24,031 nucleotides of DNA from Methylococcaceae bacterium UBA7658. GTDB lineage: Bacteria > Pseudomonadota > Gammaproteobacteria > Methylococcales > Methylomonadaceae. A program made the position numbers and the translations under genes. Positions 8,462-15,164 of this stretch are shown in pieces (positions within the stretch are counted from its first letter, which is position 1; each line of letters starts with the position of its first letter). Location of the stretch: the NCBI GenBank assembly GCA_002483425.1, contig DLHW01000051.1, positions 32,986 to 57,016 of the forward strand, in the 5' to 3' direction. The notes below the pieces were generated by a model that had not been told where the DNA came from, ran no database searches, and saw only the letters and a program-made list of their open reading frames with translations.

Positions 8462-8497
8462 TGTCCAATATTGTTACCAGTGTCCAGTATTTGTCAA
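8462..8497 (-). promoter_or_regulatory. Promoter candidate for ftsH with overlapping direct repeat
   Basis: On the minus strand a perfect -35 TTGACA (8497-8492) and a weaker -10 AACAAT (8475-8470) are 16 bases apart. On the plus strand the 11-base near-identical motif TGTCCARTATT occurs twice (8462-8472 and 8481-8491), 19 bases start to start, covering the -10 and the spacer. Two half-sites about two helical turns apart suggest a transcription factor bound on one DNA face. Which factor is unknown. Confidence 0.4.
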
Positions 8498-8661
8498 ATC
8501 TAAACAATACTTATCGTTTATGTTTTCAAAGCTCAAATTCTTCACAGTGTTAAATAACCTAGATATTTTATAGGTTTTTGAAACAATTCTTAATCTTAAA
8601 ATACGGACTTTTGTTATTTTCCTAGCTTAATAATGAGGGCTAAAGTATTTTTCTCAAGCGC

Positions 8662-10062
8662 CTATAAAAAACTGGCCAGTTCTTCGCCGTAACGTAACTT
8701 AATTTTACTTAACGCCACCACTTGTATTTGTCTTACTCTTTCGCGCGTTAAATTCAATTCCGCACCGATTTCTTGGAGCGTCATTTGATGATCTTTTCCT
8801 ATTCCGAAATGGGCGCATAAAATCTTTGCTTCTCTTGCATTTAACGTTTTGACGGCGGAAGAGATTAAATTTTGCAGTTGAGATTCGGCAATCCGGGCAT
8901 AAGAATGGGCAAATACTTTTTGTTCCAAAAAGTCGATAGGAGCAAAGGTTTGGTCGTCTTCATCTTCATCGAAACTTTCTAAAGGAACTGCAGTTTGAGA
9001 GATAGCAAGAATAGTATTCACTTCATCGGGCGATAGCTTTACGTAATCGGCTAATTCTTGATCGCTGGGTTCCCGTCCGGTCTTATTGGTTAATTCGTCT
9101 TTTGCCTTATAGACCCTGTTAATAGTAGCGATCTGACCGCACGGAATACGAACGACCCGTTCGGAGCGCGATAAAGACCGGGAAATAGCTTGCCTTATCC
9201 AATAACCGGCATAAGTGGAAAACTGAAAACCCAACCGGTATTTAAATCTATCGACTGCTTTTAACAATCCGGTATGTCCTTCTTGGACAAGATCGTCGAA
9301 ATCTAAAAAATTCCCTTTGTACTGATTCGCAATGAATAAGACCAATTTAGAATTAGACGTTGCCAGCATTTGCCTGCAATTCAGCCAGTCATGTTCGGCT
9401 AGAATGACTTCGGCCAACTGCCGGCCGGTCTCATCCGGGGCCAGAAACAAAAAACGCTCTTCGCTCTGATACAAATCCATCGCCTTAAATTGTTCGGCGA
9501 GACTTGGCTTTCCTTTACCTGAAAGCCGGCTAAGCCGCTTTGAAACAACTTCGTAGTCTTTCTTTTCTGGAAAAAACCCTTGTTTATAAGTCAAACCTCT
9601 AAATTTAAAAGCGTAGGCAATAATGTCGACTAACTTAGTTAAATCTTCGAAAGCGAATGGAAACTCTTTAATGCCAGCTCTTAAACGCTGCTTAGCCCGT
9701 GTTTCCGCAGTCCCATTACCCGCCAGGGGCTTGTCATGGACGACCGCTTGGTAATGTTTTTTAATATTTTTCAATAGTTCGATTAACTCCGGAGAGAGAA
9801 CCGATTCTTCATCGTTATCTGCTTTGTCACAGGCTTGTTCATACTTGTTCAGCAGCCATAATGCCGTTACAGGGAAATGCGATAATGCGTGTATCAGGGC
9901 TTCTTTTTTTTCTTCGACGAAGCGGGCGAGTTGCAGATTTCTATTTTCAGAGCTGTCTGTTTCTTTATTTGCGGGTACTGTTTTTTTGTTATTCAAATGC
10001 TTATTAGAAACAACAGCAACGTTTACTTCCGGTACAGACATGTGTTCGGTTAACAGTCTCAT
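8662..10062 (-). CDS. Sigma-70 family RNA polymerase sigma factor with long novel N-terminus
   Basis: 466 residues from ATG 10062; GAGG ten bases upstream supports this over the TTG at 10071. Residues about 237-296 are region 2 (NSKLVLFIANQYKG, DLVQEGHTGLLKAVDRF, FSTYAGYWIRQAI), ending in a 2.4 segment VVRIPCGQIATINRV. Region 3 follows (GREPSDQELADYVKLSPDEV). Region 4.2 at 427-450 is MTLQEIGAELNLTRERVRQI. These match the group 1/2 RpoD/RpoS class, so RpoD-like promoters are expected. One of the paired tryptophans (E. coli W433) is Tyr here. The first roughly 190 residues match neither region 1.1 nor anything I recognise; a region 1.2-like part may lie around 190-236. No RpoH box is evident, so it is not RpoH. 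It precedes ftsH on the same strand and has a palindrome at its upstream promoter candidate. It is not the housekeeping factor on present evidence. Confidence 0.85.
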   Translation of the reverse strand: MRLLTEHMSVPEVNVAVVSNKHLNNKKTVPANKETDSSENRNLQLARFVEEKKEALIHALSHFPVTALWLLNKYEQACDKADNDEESVLSPELIELLKNIKKHYQAVVHDKPLAGNGTAETRAKQRLRAGIKEFPFAFEDLTKLVDIIAYAFKFRGLTYKQGFFPEKKDYEVVSKRLSRLSGKGKPSLAEQFKAMDLYQSEERFLFLAPDETGRQLAEVILAEHDWLNCRQMLATSNSKLVLFIANQYKGNFLDFDDLVQEGHTGLLKAVDRFKYRLGFQFSTYAGYWIRQAISRSLSRSERVVRIPCGQIATINRVYKAKDELTNKTGREPSDQELADYVKLSPDEVNTILAISQTAVPLESFDEDEDDQTFAPIDFLEQKVFAHSYARIAESQLQNLISSAVKTLNAREAKILCAHFGIGKDHQMTLQEIGAELNLTRERVRQIQVVALSKIKLRYGEELASFL

Positions 10063-10237
10063 GACACTCAATCCTCACAAACATTGTTTATAAAACATCA
10101 GCAGTCAAAATTTCCGTCAGAAAACTTCTTAAAACTTATATCCTTGTATGCCAATAATTCAGAATTTCGACAAGCTGTTACATTATTAGTTTTAAAAATT
10201 TTTCGTAACTCTCAACAAATTTCAAATTCAGGTTTAG

Positions 10238-10278
10238 ATTATCAACACGCCCGGCCAATGTCAAACTATATTTTGACA
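10238..10278 (-). promoter_or_regulatory. Candidate promoter and palindromic operator upstream of the sigma gene
   Basis: Positions 10259-10278 hold a perfect inverted repeat, TGTCAAA-N6-TTTGACA. On the minus strand its right arm supplies a consensus -35 TTGACA (10264-10259), followed 15 bases later by GATAAT (10243-10238), one mismatch from TATAAT. The spacing is shorter than the optimal 17. A dimeric regulator bound on the palindrome would block the -35. This places the start about 170 bases upstream of the sigma ATG. Confidence 0.4.
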
Positions 10279-10621
10279 AAACATGAACAAACTGAAATCT
10301 ATTTTATTTTAAGCATCAATTAAACCACCAATTCATTATAATAAATTTATTAATAGCGCAAATAATTATTTATATATACTTAAGGTTTATAATTATACCC
10401 TTATTGGTTTATACTTGGACAAAAAGAAGTTCGTCTAAGATTAGAGAAATTCTGAGTATGAGTACTGTGGCTTAACCGCCACCACTACAACACTCAAGAC
10501 CGTCAGGACAAACCATTTGACAATCGCTTTCCACCGGGCAATACCTTAATCCAGCCCGTTTTCTCTATCCTTTCTGACCCGTTAAAATTTCAGAAGTCGG
10601 TACTTACTCATAAACAATCGT

Positions 10622-10627
10622 TATAAT
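10622..10627 (+). promoter_or_regulatory. Candidate -10 box for yajR-ssb
   Basis: A perfect TATAAT lies 67 bases before the yajR start. The -35 position (GGTACT at 17-base spacing) is poor, so only the -10 is supported. Confidence 0.35.
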
Positions 10628-10693
10628 GTTCAACTTTTAACAATCTAAAGATTTTTTCCGTGCTGTACGGATCTCTTCAATAGGAGCGAGTGT

Positions 10694-12085
10694 TTGAAGG
10701 AAATACAGGATATTACAAGTCCAATGACGCCTGCGGAGCGCAGGGCTACCTGGTCCTTAGCCGGTATTTACGCATTGCGGATGCTGGGTCTTTTTCTAAT
10801 TATGCCGGTTATGTCGCTGTTCGCGGAGCAAATGGAAGGCTCTACACCGGCCTTAATGGGGCTTGCAATCGGAATCTATGGAATGACTCAAGCCTTATTA
10901 CAAATCCCTTTCGGTTTGGTGTCGGACCGGGTCGGCAGAAAAAAAATAATCGTTTTCGGTCTTCTGCTGTTTTGCTTAGGCAGTGTCATAGCAGCCCTTT
11001 CCACGACTATTTACGGTATTATCATAGGCCGCGCGGTGCAAGGTTCGGGCGCGATTGCCGCTCCGGTCATGGCCCTAGTCGCCGATTTAACTCAAGAGGT
11101 TCATCGCACCAAGGCAATGGCGTTAATCGGCGCCAGTATCGGCGTTTCTTTCGGCGTAGCAATAGCGGCAGGCCCGGTCATAGCCGGTTGTATCGGAATT
11201 CAAGGTTTGTTTTGGTTTATAGCCGTTTTAGCTTTTTTAGCGATTCTTAACCTTCTCGTTTTAGTTCCGGATCCTCAAAAAAGGCTTAAGCATCGAGATG
11301 CCGAAGTCGTCAGCGGAAGTTTCATGCACGTCTTAAGCAATCCGGAGTTGCTCAGATTGAATTACGGCATTTTTATACTCCATGCCATTTTGACTGCGAG
11401 CTTTGTGGTCGTGCCTTTAATATTGCGCGATGCGGGCTTGCTATCGCAGGAACATTGGAAGGTTTATTTACCGGTGTTCGTGTTTTCATTCGCGGCTATT
11501 CTGCCTTTTGTTATTCTGGCGGAAAAAAAACGCAAAATGAAGCCGGTTTTTTTAGGCGCAATCGCCGTCCTCATACTAGCCGACGCCGGATTGATGCATT
11601 TAAGTTCGACTTTAGCGGGTGTCTCCGCATTTCTTTGGCTGTTCTTTATCGGTTTTAATCTGCTGGAAGCGACATTGCCGTCCTTAATATCGAAAACCGC
11701 GCCGGGCGACTTACGCGGAACCGCTATGGGAATTTATTCGACCTGCCAATTTTTAGGGGCAGGTCTCGGCGGGAGTTTAGGCGGCTGGTGTTACGGACAT
11801 TATGGCGTTCAAGCGGTATTCTTTGGGTGCGCATTGCTCGCCCTAACATGGTTTTTGCTTGCTATGAGGATGGCGCCGCCTAAGCATTGGGCGAACTTAC
11901 TTATTTCGTTGCAAGCTATCGAACCCGCCAAAACGGATGAATTTGCATCGGAATTGCTCAAAGTTAACGGTGTTGAAGACTTAATCGTCCATAATCAAGA
12001 AGGGGTTGCTTACTTGAAAGTCGATAACCAAAAACTCGACAAACAATACTTGCAACAACAGATTGCAAGATACTCGAATGTATAG
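10694..12085 (+). CDS. yajR: MFS transporter, YajR family
   Basis: 463 residues, close to E. coli YajR. It starts at TTG 10694, supported by AGGAG seven bases upstream; the ATG at residue 11 has no ribosome-binding site. MTPAERRATWSL closely resembles the N-terminus of known YajR proteins. Twelve membrane helices can be followed up to about residue 395. The motif-A loop GLVSDRVGRKK (between helices 2 and 3) is intact, as is PVMALVADLTQE typical of the drug-efflux branch. The last 65 residues (from about 398) are soluble and read as the small ferredoxin-like YAM domain that defines YajR (SELLKVNGVEDLIVHNQEG). An inner-membrane proton-driven exporter is expected; the substrate is unknown for the family. 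ssb follows 59 bases downstream on the same strand, a pairing common in gammaproteobacteria. Confidence 0.9.
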   Translation: MKEIQDITSPMTPAERRATWSLAGIYALRMLGLFLIMPVMSLFAEQMEGSTPALMGLAIGIYGMTQALLQIPFGLVSDRVGRKKIIVFGLLLFCLGSVIAALSTTIYGIIIGRAVQGSGAIAAPVMALVADLTQEVHRTKAMALIGASIGVSFGVAIAAGPVIAGCIGIQGLFWFIAVLAFLAILNLLVLVPDPQKRLKHRDAEVVSGSFMHVLSNPELLRLNYGIFILHAILTASFVVVPLILRDAGLLSQEHWKVYLPVFVFSFAAILPFVILAEKKRKMKPVFLGAIAVLILADAGLMHLSSTLAGVSAFLWLFFIGFNLLEATLPSLISKTAPGDLRGTAMGIYSTCQFLGAGLGGSLGGWCYGHYGVQAVFFGCALLALTWFLLAMRMAPPKHWANLLISLQAIEPAKTDEFASELLKVNGVEDLIVHNQEGVAYLKVDNQKLDKQYLQQQIARYSNV

Positions 12086-12112
12086 CAAAGCAGAGCGTGT
12101 ACTGGAGAAATT

Positions 12113-12151
12113 ATGCTTATTAGCCAATGCCTTGAGGAGAAACCATGTTAA
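12113..12151 (+). CDS. Possible 12-residue leader ORF overlapping the ssb start
   Basis: ATG 12113 is preceded by GGAGA (12104-12108) at good spacing. It encodes MLISQCLEEKPC and stops at TAA 12149-12151, just inside ssb, whose ATG is at 12145 in another frame. The ssb ribosome-binding site (GAGGAG 12134-12139) lies within this ORF, so ribosomes ending here could feed ssb. With only 12 codons, chance is a real alternative. Confidence 0.35.
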   Translation: MLISQCLEEKPC

Positions 12152-12636
12152 ATAAAGTTACCTTGATCGGAAACCTCGGCGCCGACCCCGAAGTCAGGTA
12201 TATGCCGAGCGGCGGCTCAGTCGCCAATATCCGGTTAGCCACCACACGCCGCTGGAAAGATAAACAAACCGGCGAGCGCAAGGAGGCAACCGAATGGCAT
12301 CGCGTTATATTTTTTAACCGGTTAGCTGAAATCGCCGGCGAATACCTGAAAAAAGGCAGCCAAATCTATGTGGAAGGCCGCCTGCAAACCCGGAAATGGC
12401 AAGGCCAAGACGGTCAAGATCATTACACTACGGAAATATTAGGTGAAGAAATGCACATGCTGGGCAGCCGTAGTGGAGGAACCGGTCACTTTGGCGGCGA
12501 GCAATCATACGGTAACGAACCGGCGCGCGCCAACACCATGCCGAACCAAGCCGGGCAAACAGCCAACACCTCCGGCTCTATGCCCACGCCACCCATGCCC
12601 AATTACGACGATTTCGACGACGATATTCCCTTTTAA
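12145..12636 (+). CDS. ssb: Single-stranded DNA-binding protein
   Basis: 163 residues. SSB coats single-stranded DNA as a tetramer in replication, recombination and repair. Residues 1-110 are the OB-fold: MLNKVTLIGNLGADPEVRY, the RRWKDKQTGER loop, TEWHRVIFFNRLAEIAGEYL with conserved aromatic residues, and YVEGRLQTRKW. A flexible Gly/Pro/Asn-rich linker (about 111-153) leads to the acidic tip DDDIPF, which recruits partner proteins. The ATG at 12145 has a strong GAGGAG six bases upstream. It follows yajR on the same strand and its start overlaps a possible leader ORF. Nothing is missing or odd in the protein. Confidence 0.97.
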   Translation: MLNKVTLIGNLGADPEVRYMPSGGSVANIRLATTRRWKDKQTGERKEATEWHRVIFFNRLAEIAGEYLKKGSQIYVEGRLQTRKWQGQDGQDHYTTEILGEEMHMLGSRSGGTGHFGGEQSYGNEPARANTMPNQAGQTANTSGSMPTPPMPNYDDFDDDIPF

Positions 12637-12835
12637 ACAGCAACTTCAAGGGTCTTTCACCACCCCCTGAATGCTATGGAAACGGACTTCCTTAAGTGTT
12701 GAATTCAAAGGCAAACTTACAGTTTATTTAACGGCTTTCTCGATTTTCACAAGCGCAACATCTTAGGTTGCTGAAGATTACAAGTCCCTGGCAACAATTG
12801 CACAATACTATCCGCAACCCCTAATTTTACTGGTT

Positions 12836-12854
12836 CCTCTATCGAAGATAGAGG
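12836..12854. terminator. Perfect hairpin between convergent ssb and second ftsH
   Basis: CCTCTATC-GAA-GATAGAGG makes an 8-bp perfect stem in the gap between the two convergent genes. Neither side has a T-run, so it is not a standard Rho-independent terminator; it may still block 3' exonucleases or act bidirectionally. A second small palindrome, GTTTGT-A-ACAAAC, is at 12872-12884. Confidence 0.35.
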
Positions 12855-12888
12855 GATGGCATAACGATTGAGTTTGTAACAAACCGTT

Positions 12889-14838
12889 TTAGGTCTTAAT
12901 TAATTTAACCATCTCTTCCCGGTTGATAACTTCTTTTTCCAGCAAAACATTCGCCAATTTATCTAATAACTTTTTATTGCCGATAATGATTTTACGGGTC
13001 CTGTCCTCCGCTTCCGTAACCAACGTCATGATTTCCGTATCGATTAAACGCGCTGTTTCATCGCTGTAATTACGGTATTCGGAGCCTTCGGTATCCAAAA
13101 ACTGCAACCGCTGCTGCTTGCCGTAGGTCAAATTGCCCAATTTTTTGCTCATGCCAAGATAGCACACCATATTCCGGGCAATTTCGCTGGCTTTTTCCAA
13201 ATCGTTTTGGGCGCCGGTAGAGATCGAACCCAAAATAATATCCTCGGCAATACGGCCACCCAGCAAAATAGCGATTTGATCTTTTAGCTCATCTTCCGTA
13301 GACAGAAATTTTTCTTCGATCGGCAGTTGTAAAGTAAAGCCTAACGCGGAAACACCGCGCGGGATGATAGAAATCTTATGGACCGGCTGGCCCGTGGGAA
13401 CATTCTCGGCGACGAGAGCGTGACCGGCCTCGTGATAAGCAACCCGGCGTTTTTCATCCGGATTAAGAACGCGGTTCTTCTTTTCCGGACCGGCTAAAAT
13501 ACGATCGATAGCTGCTTCGAAATCGGTCATTTCCACCTTGTCATGGCTGCTCCTGATCGCAATAATAGCCGCTTCATTGGCGATGTTGGCTAGGTCTGCC
13601 CCAACCAAACCTGGCGTCCGCCGTGCGATCACACTGAGGTCTATGTCTTTCGCCATTGTCATCGCCTTGGTGTGAATTTTCAGGATTTCAACCCGGTCCA
13701 GCATGTCCGGCTTATCGACAACGATCTGACGATCGAAGCGGCCTGCCCGCAATAACGCCTTGTCTAAAACCTCTGGCCGGTTGGTTGCCGCCATAACAAC
13801 CACTCCGGACGAAGTATCGAATCCGTCCATTTCAGTCAACAACTGGTTTAAAGTTTGTTCGCGTTCGTCATGGCCGCCCATCACCACCGGACCACCGCGG
13901 GAACGTCCGATTGCATCCAACTCGTCGATAAAAATAATACACGGGGCTTTGTTGCGGGCTTGTAAAAACAATTCACGGACTCTAGCCGCGCCGACGCCGA
14001 CGAACAGTTCGATAAATTCGGAACCGCTGATATTGAAAAACGGAACCTTAGCTTCGCCCGATACCGCTCTTGCCAGCAAAGTCTTACCGGTCCCCGGCGG
14101 GCCGACCAGCAATACGCCTTTCGGCATCCTACCGCCCAGCTTCTGCATTTTTTCCGGGTTCTTAAGGAAATCAATGGTTTCTTTCAGCTCTTGTTTAGCG
14201 CTGTCCGCACCTGCGACATCGTTAAAGGTTACCTTGGTGTGTGTATCTTCCTGAATTTTTATCTTATTGCCGAGGTTTAAAAACGATTGCGCTCCAGCAG
14301 CGGTCCTGCGCATAAACCAAGACATAATCAACATGAATATCACTATCGGAATAACCCAATTAAAGAATATTCCCGTCAACCAGCCCTCGCTCGGCCTTAC
14401 TACGAAATCGACTTTATTTTTAGCCAATAACTCCGCCAAATCGCCTTGCCATAACGGCACAGTAACAAAAGATCTCGACGGCGTATCCGGCTTATCGGAT
14501 TTGATAGAACCGGTGATATAGCGATCGGTAACTATAGCTTTATCGATTTTGGCTTCTTGAACATAGGCCATAAATTGACCGAACGAGATCTCGTCCTGGT
14601 AGCGTCCTCCTAAGCTGTTTAAAAAAGCAACGCCCGAAATAACTAGCAATACAAACAAAAAAATCTTGCCGTGTCTGACTAAAGCATCGCCGGAAGCAGA
14701 GTCTTTTGAAAGCTTGGAATTTGCTTTAGTGTTGTCTGTCTCATCGAAAATCGACGCCATAAACGCTTTGAATTGCGCATACAAGGAGCCGAATAACTTA
14801 AAAATCTTTTGCAGTAGATCGCCTTGTTTAGTGTCCAT
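12889..14838 (-). CDS. ATP-dependent zinc metalloprotease FtsH (second, divergent copy)
   Basis: 649 residues from ATG 14838, with AAAGG about 13 bases upstream. All FtsH signatures are intact: Walker A GPPGTGKT (246-253), pore motif FVGVGA, Walker B IIFIDELDA, SRH with AATNR, HEAGH (469-473) and the aspartate of NDLEKAS. Two membrane helices lie at about 58-76 and 157-180. It differs from the first copy by a charged N-terminal extension of about 57 residues before the first helix (MDTKQGDLLQKIFKLFG...) and by a shorter C-terminus that ends LIKT without the Pro/Asp tail. The family forms membrane hexamers, and mixed or specialised hexamers are known where paralogues coexist, so a different substrate set is plausible but unproven. 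It is divergent from ppsA, with 326 bases and an FNR-like site between the start codons. Confidence 0.95.
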   Translation of the reverse strand: MDTKQGDLLQKIFKLFGSLYAQFKAFMASIFDETDNTKANSKLSKDSASGDALVRHGKIFLFVLLVISGVAFLNSLGGRYQDEISFGQFMAYVQEAKIDKAIVTDRYITGSIKSDKPDTPSRSFVTVPLWQGDLAELLAKNKVDFVVRPSEGWLTGIFFNWVIPIVIFMLIMSWFMRRTAAGAQSFLNLGNKIKIQEDTHTKVTFNDVAGADSAKQELKETIDFLKNPEKMQKLGGRMPKGVLLVGPPGTGKTLLARAVSGEAKVPFFNISGSEFIELFVGVGAARVRELFLQARNKAPCIIFIDELDAIGRSRGGPVVMGGHDEREQTLNQLLTEMDGFDTSSGVVVMAATNRPEVLDKALLRAGRFDRQIVVDKPDMLDRVEILKIHTKAMTMAKDIDLSVIARRTPGLVGADLANIANEAAIIAIRSSHDKVEMTDFEAAIDRILAGPEKKNRVLNPDEKRRVAYHEAGHALVAENVPTGQPVHKISIIPRGVSALGFTLQLPIEEKFLSTEDELKDQIAILLGGRIAEDIILGSISTGAQNDLEKASEIARNMVCYLGMSKKLGNLTYGKQQRLQFLDTEGSEYRNYSDETARLIDTEIMTLVTEAEDRTRKIIIGNKKLLDKLANVLLEKEVINREEMVKLIKT

Positions 14839-15164
14839 TATTAAAGGTGCCTTTGTGTAATAGTTATTTATGAGTTGATATACTTCACAATGTAGTCATT
14901 ATTAAAACGCAGTGAGAGGTCTATATTTTAAGCATGATCTTTACGCCGTAGAGACCGCTAGGTTATTGACTTAAATCAAGCTTAAAGGAGTGTTGCTTAA
15001 AATTATCTTTATGACTTGTTCGCAAAATAATAGTTCAGGTGTTGACGGTTATCCTGTTTCAGACAAAACCTTATAAAATACGACCGATAACCATGCCTTG
15101 TGTTTCTATCTGAGTGTAGTTGTGTTGATAATAATTTTTTGAATATTAATTAGGAATGATCGAA
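14839..15164. other. Shared upstream region of second ftsH and ppsA
   Basis: 326 bases between divergent starts. The clearest signal is the FNR-like site at 14966-14979. A TATAAA (about 15072-15077) could be a ppsA -10, but no -35 sits at the right distance (TTGACG lies 24 bases away). AAAGGAG at 14984-14990 has no ORF at proper spacing. Confidence 0.45.
14966..14979. promoter_or_regulatory. FNR/Anr-like binding site
   Basis: TTGAC-TTAA-ATCAA matches the FNR consensus TTGAT-N4-ATCAA with one mismatch. It is about 186 bases from the ppsA start and 128 from the second ftsH start. FNR-family proteins sense oxygen (or related signals) through an iron-sulfur cluster. Control of either gene is inferred. 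Confidence 0.45.

Larger units (their letters stand above)
10063..10693. other. Long AT-rich intergenic region between divergent sigma factor and yajR
   Basis: About 630 bases. Besides the promoter candidates listed separately, it has a very AT-rich core (about 10300-10420). A small hairpin GTGGC-TTAACC-GCCAC lies at about 10468-10483. A 79-codon plus-strand frame at 10084-10323 has biased, low-information composition and lacks a ribosome-binding site, so I do not call it a gene. A second frame open from 10462 to 10626 has no proper start codon. Confidence 0.55.

Noticed and set aside
8662..10062. The sigma factor as RpoH because it lies beside ftsH
   Set aside because: No RpoH-box sequence, and region 2.4 (RIPCGQIATINRV) and 4.2 are RpoD/RpoS-like.
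10084..10323. 79-codon plus-strand ORF
   Set aside because: AT-rich, low-information sequence without a Shine-Dalgarno, lying in the divergent promoter region of the sigma factor gene.
10462..10626. 55-codon open frame before yajR, fairly protein-like (DRQDKPFDNRFPPGN)
   Set aside because: No proper start codon and it runs over the likely yajR -10 box; random open frames of this length are common.
12889..14838. Second ftsH as an assembly duplicate of the first
   Set aside because: The two proteins differ throughout, including their N-termini and tails, so this is a true paralogue.
14993..15076. Short ORF (27 codons from TTG or 21 codons from ATG 15011) before ppsA
   Set aside because: AAAGGAG is either too close to the TTG or 20 bases from the ATG, and the peptide has no recognisable features.
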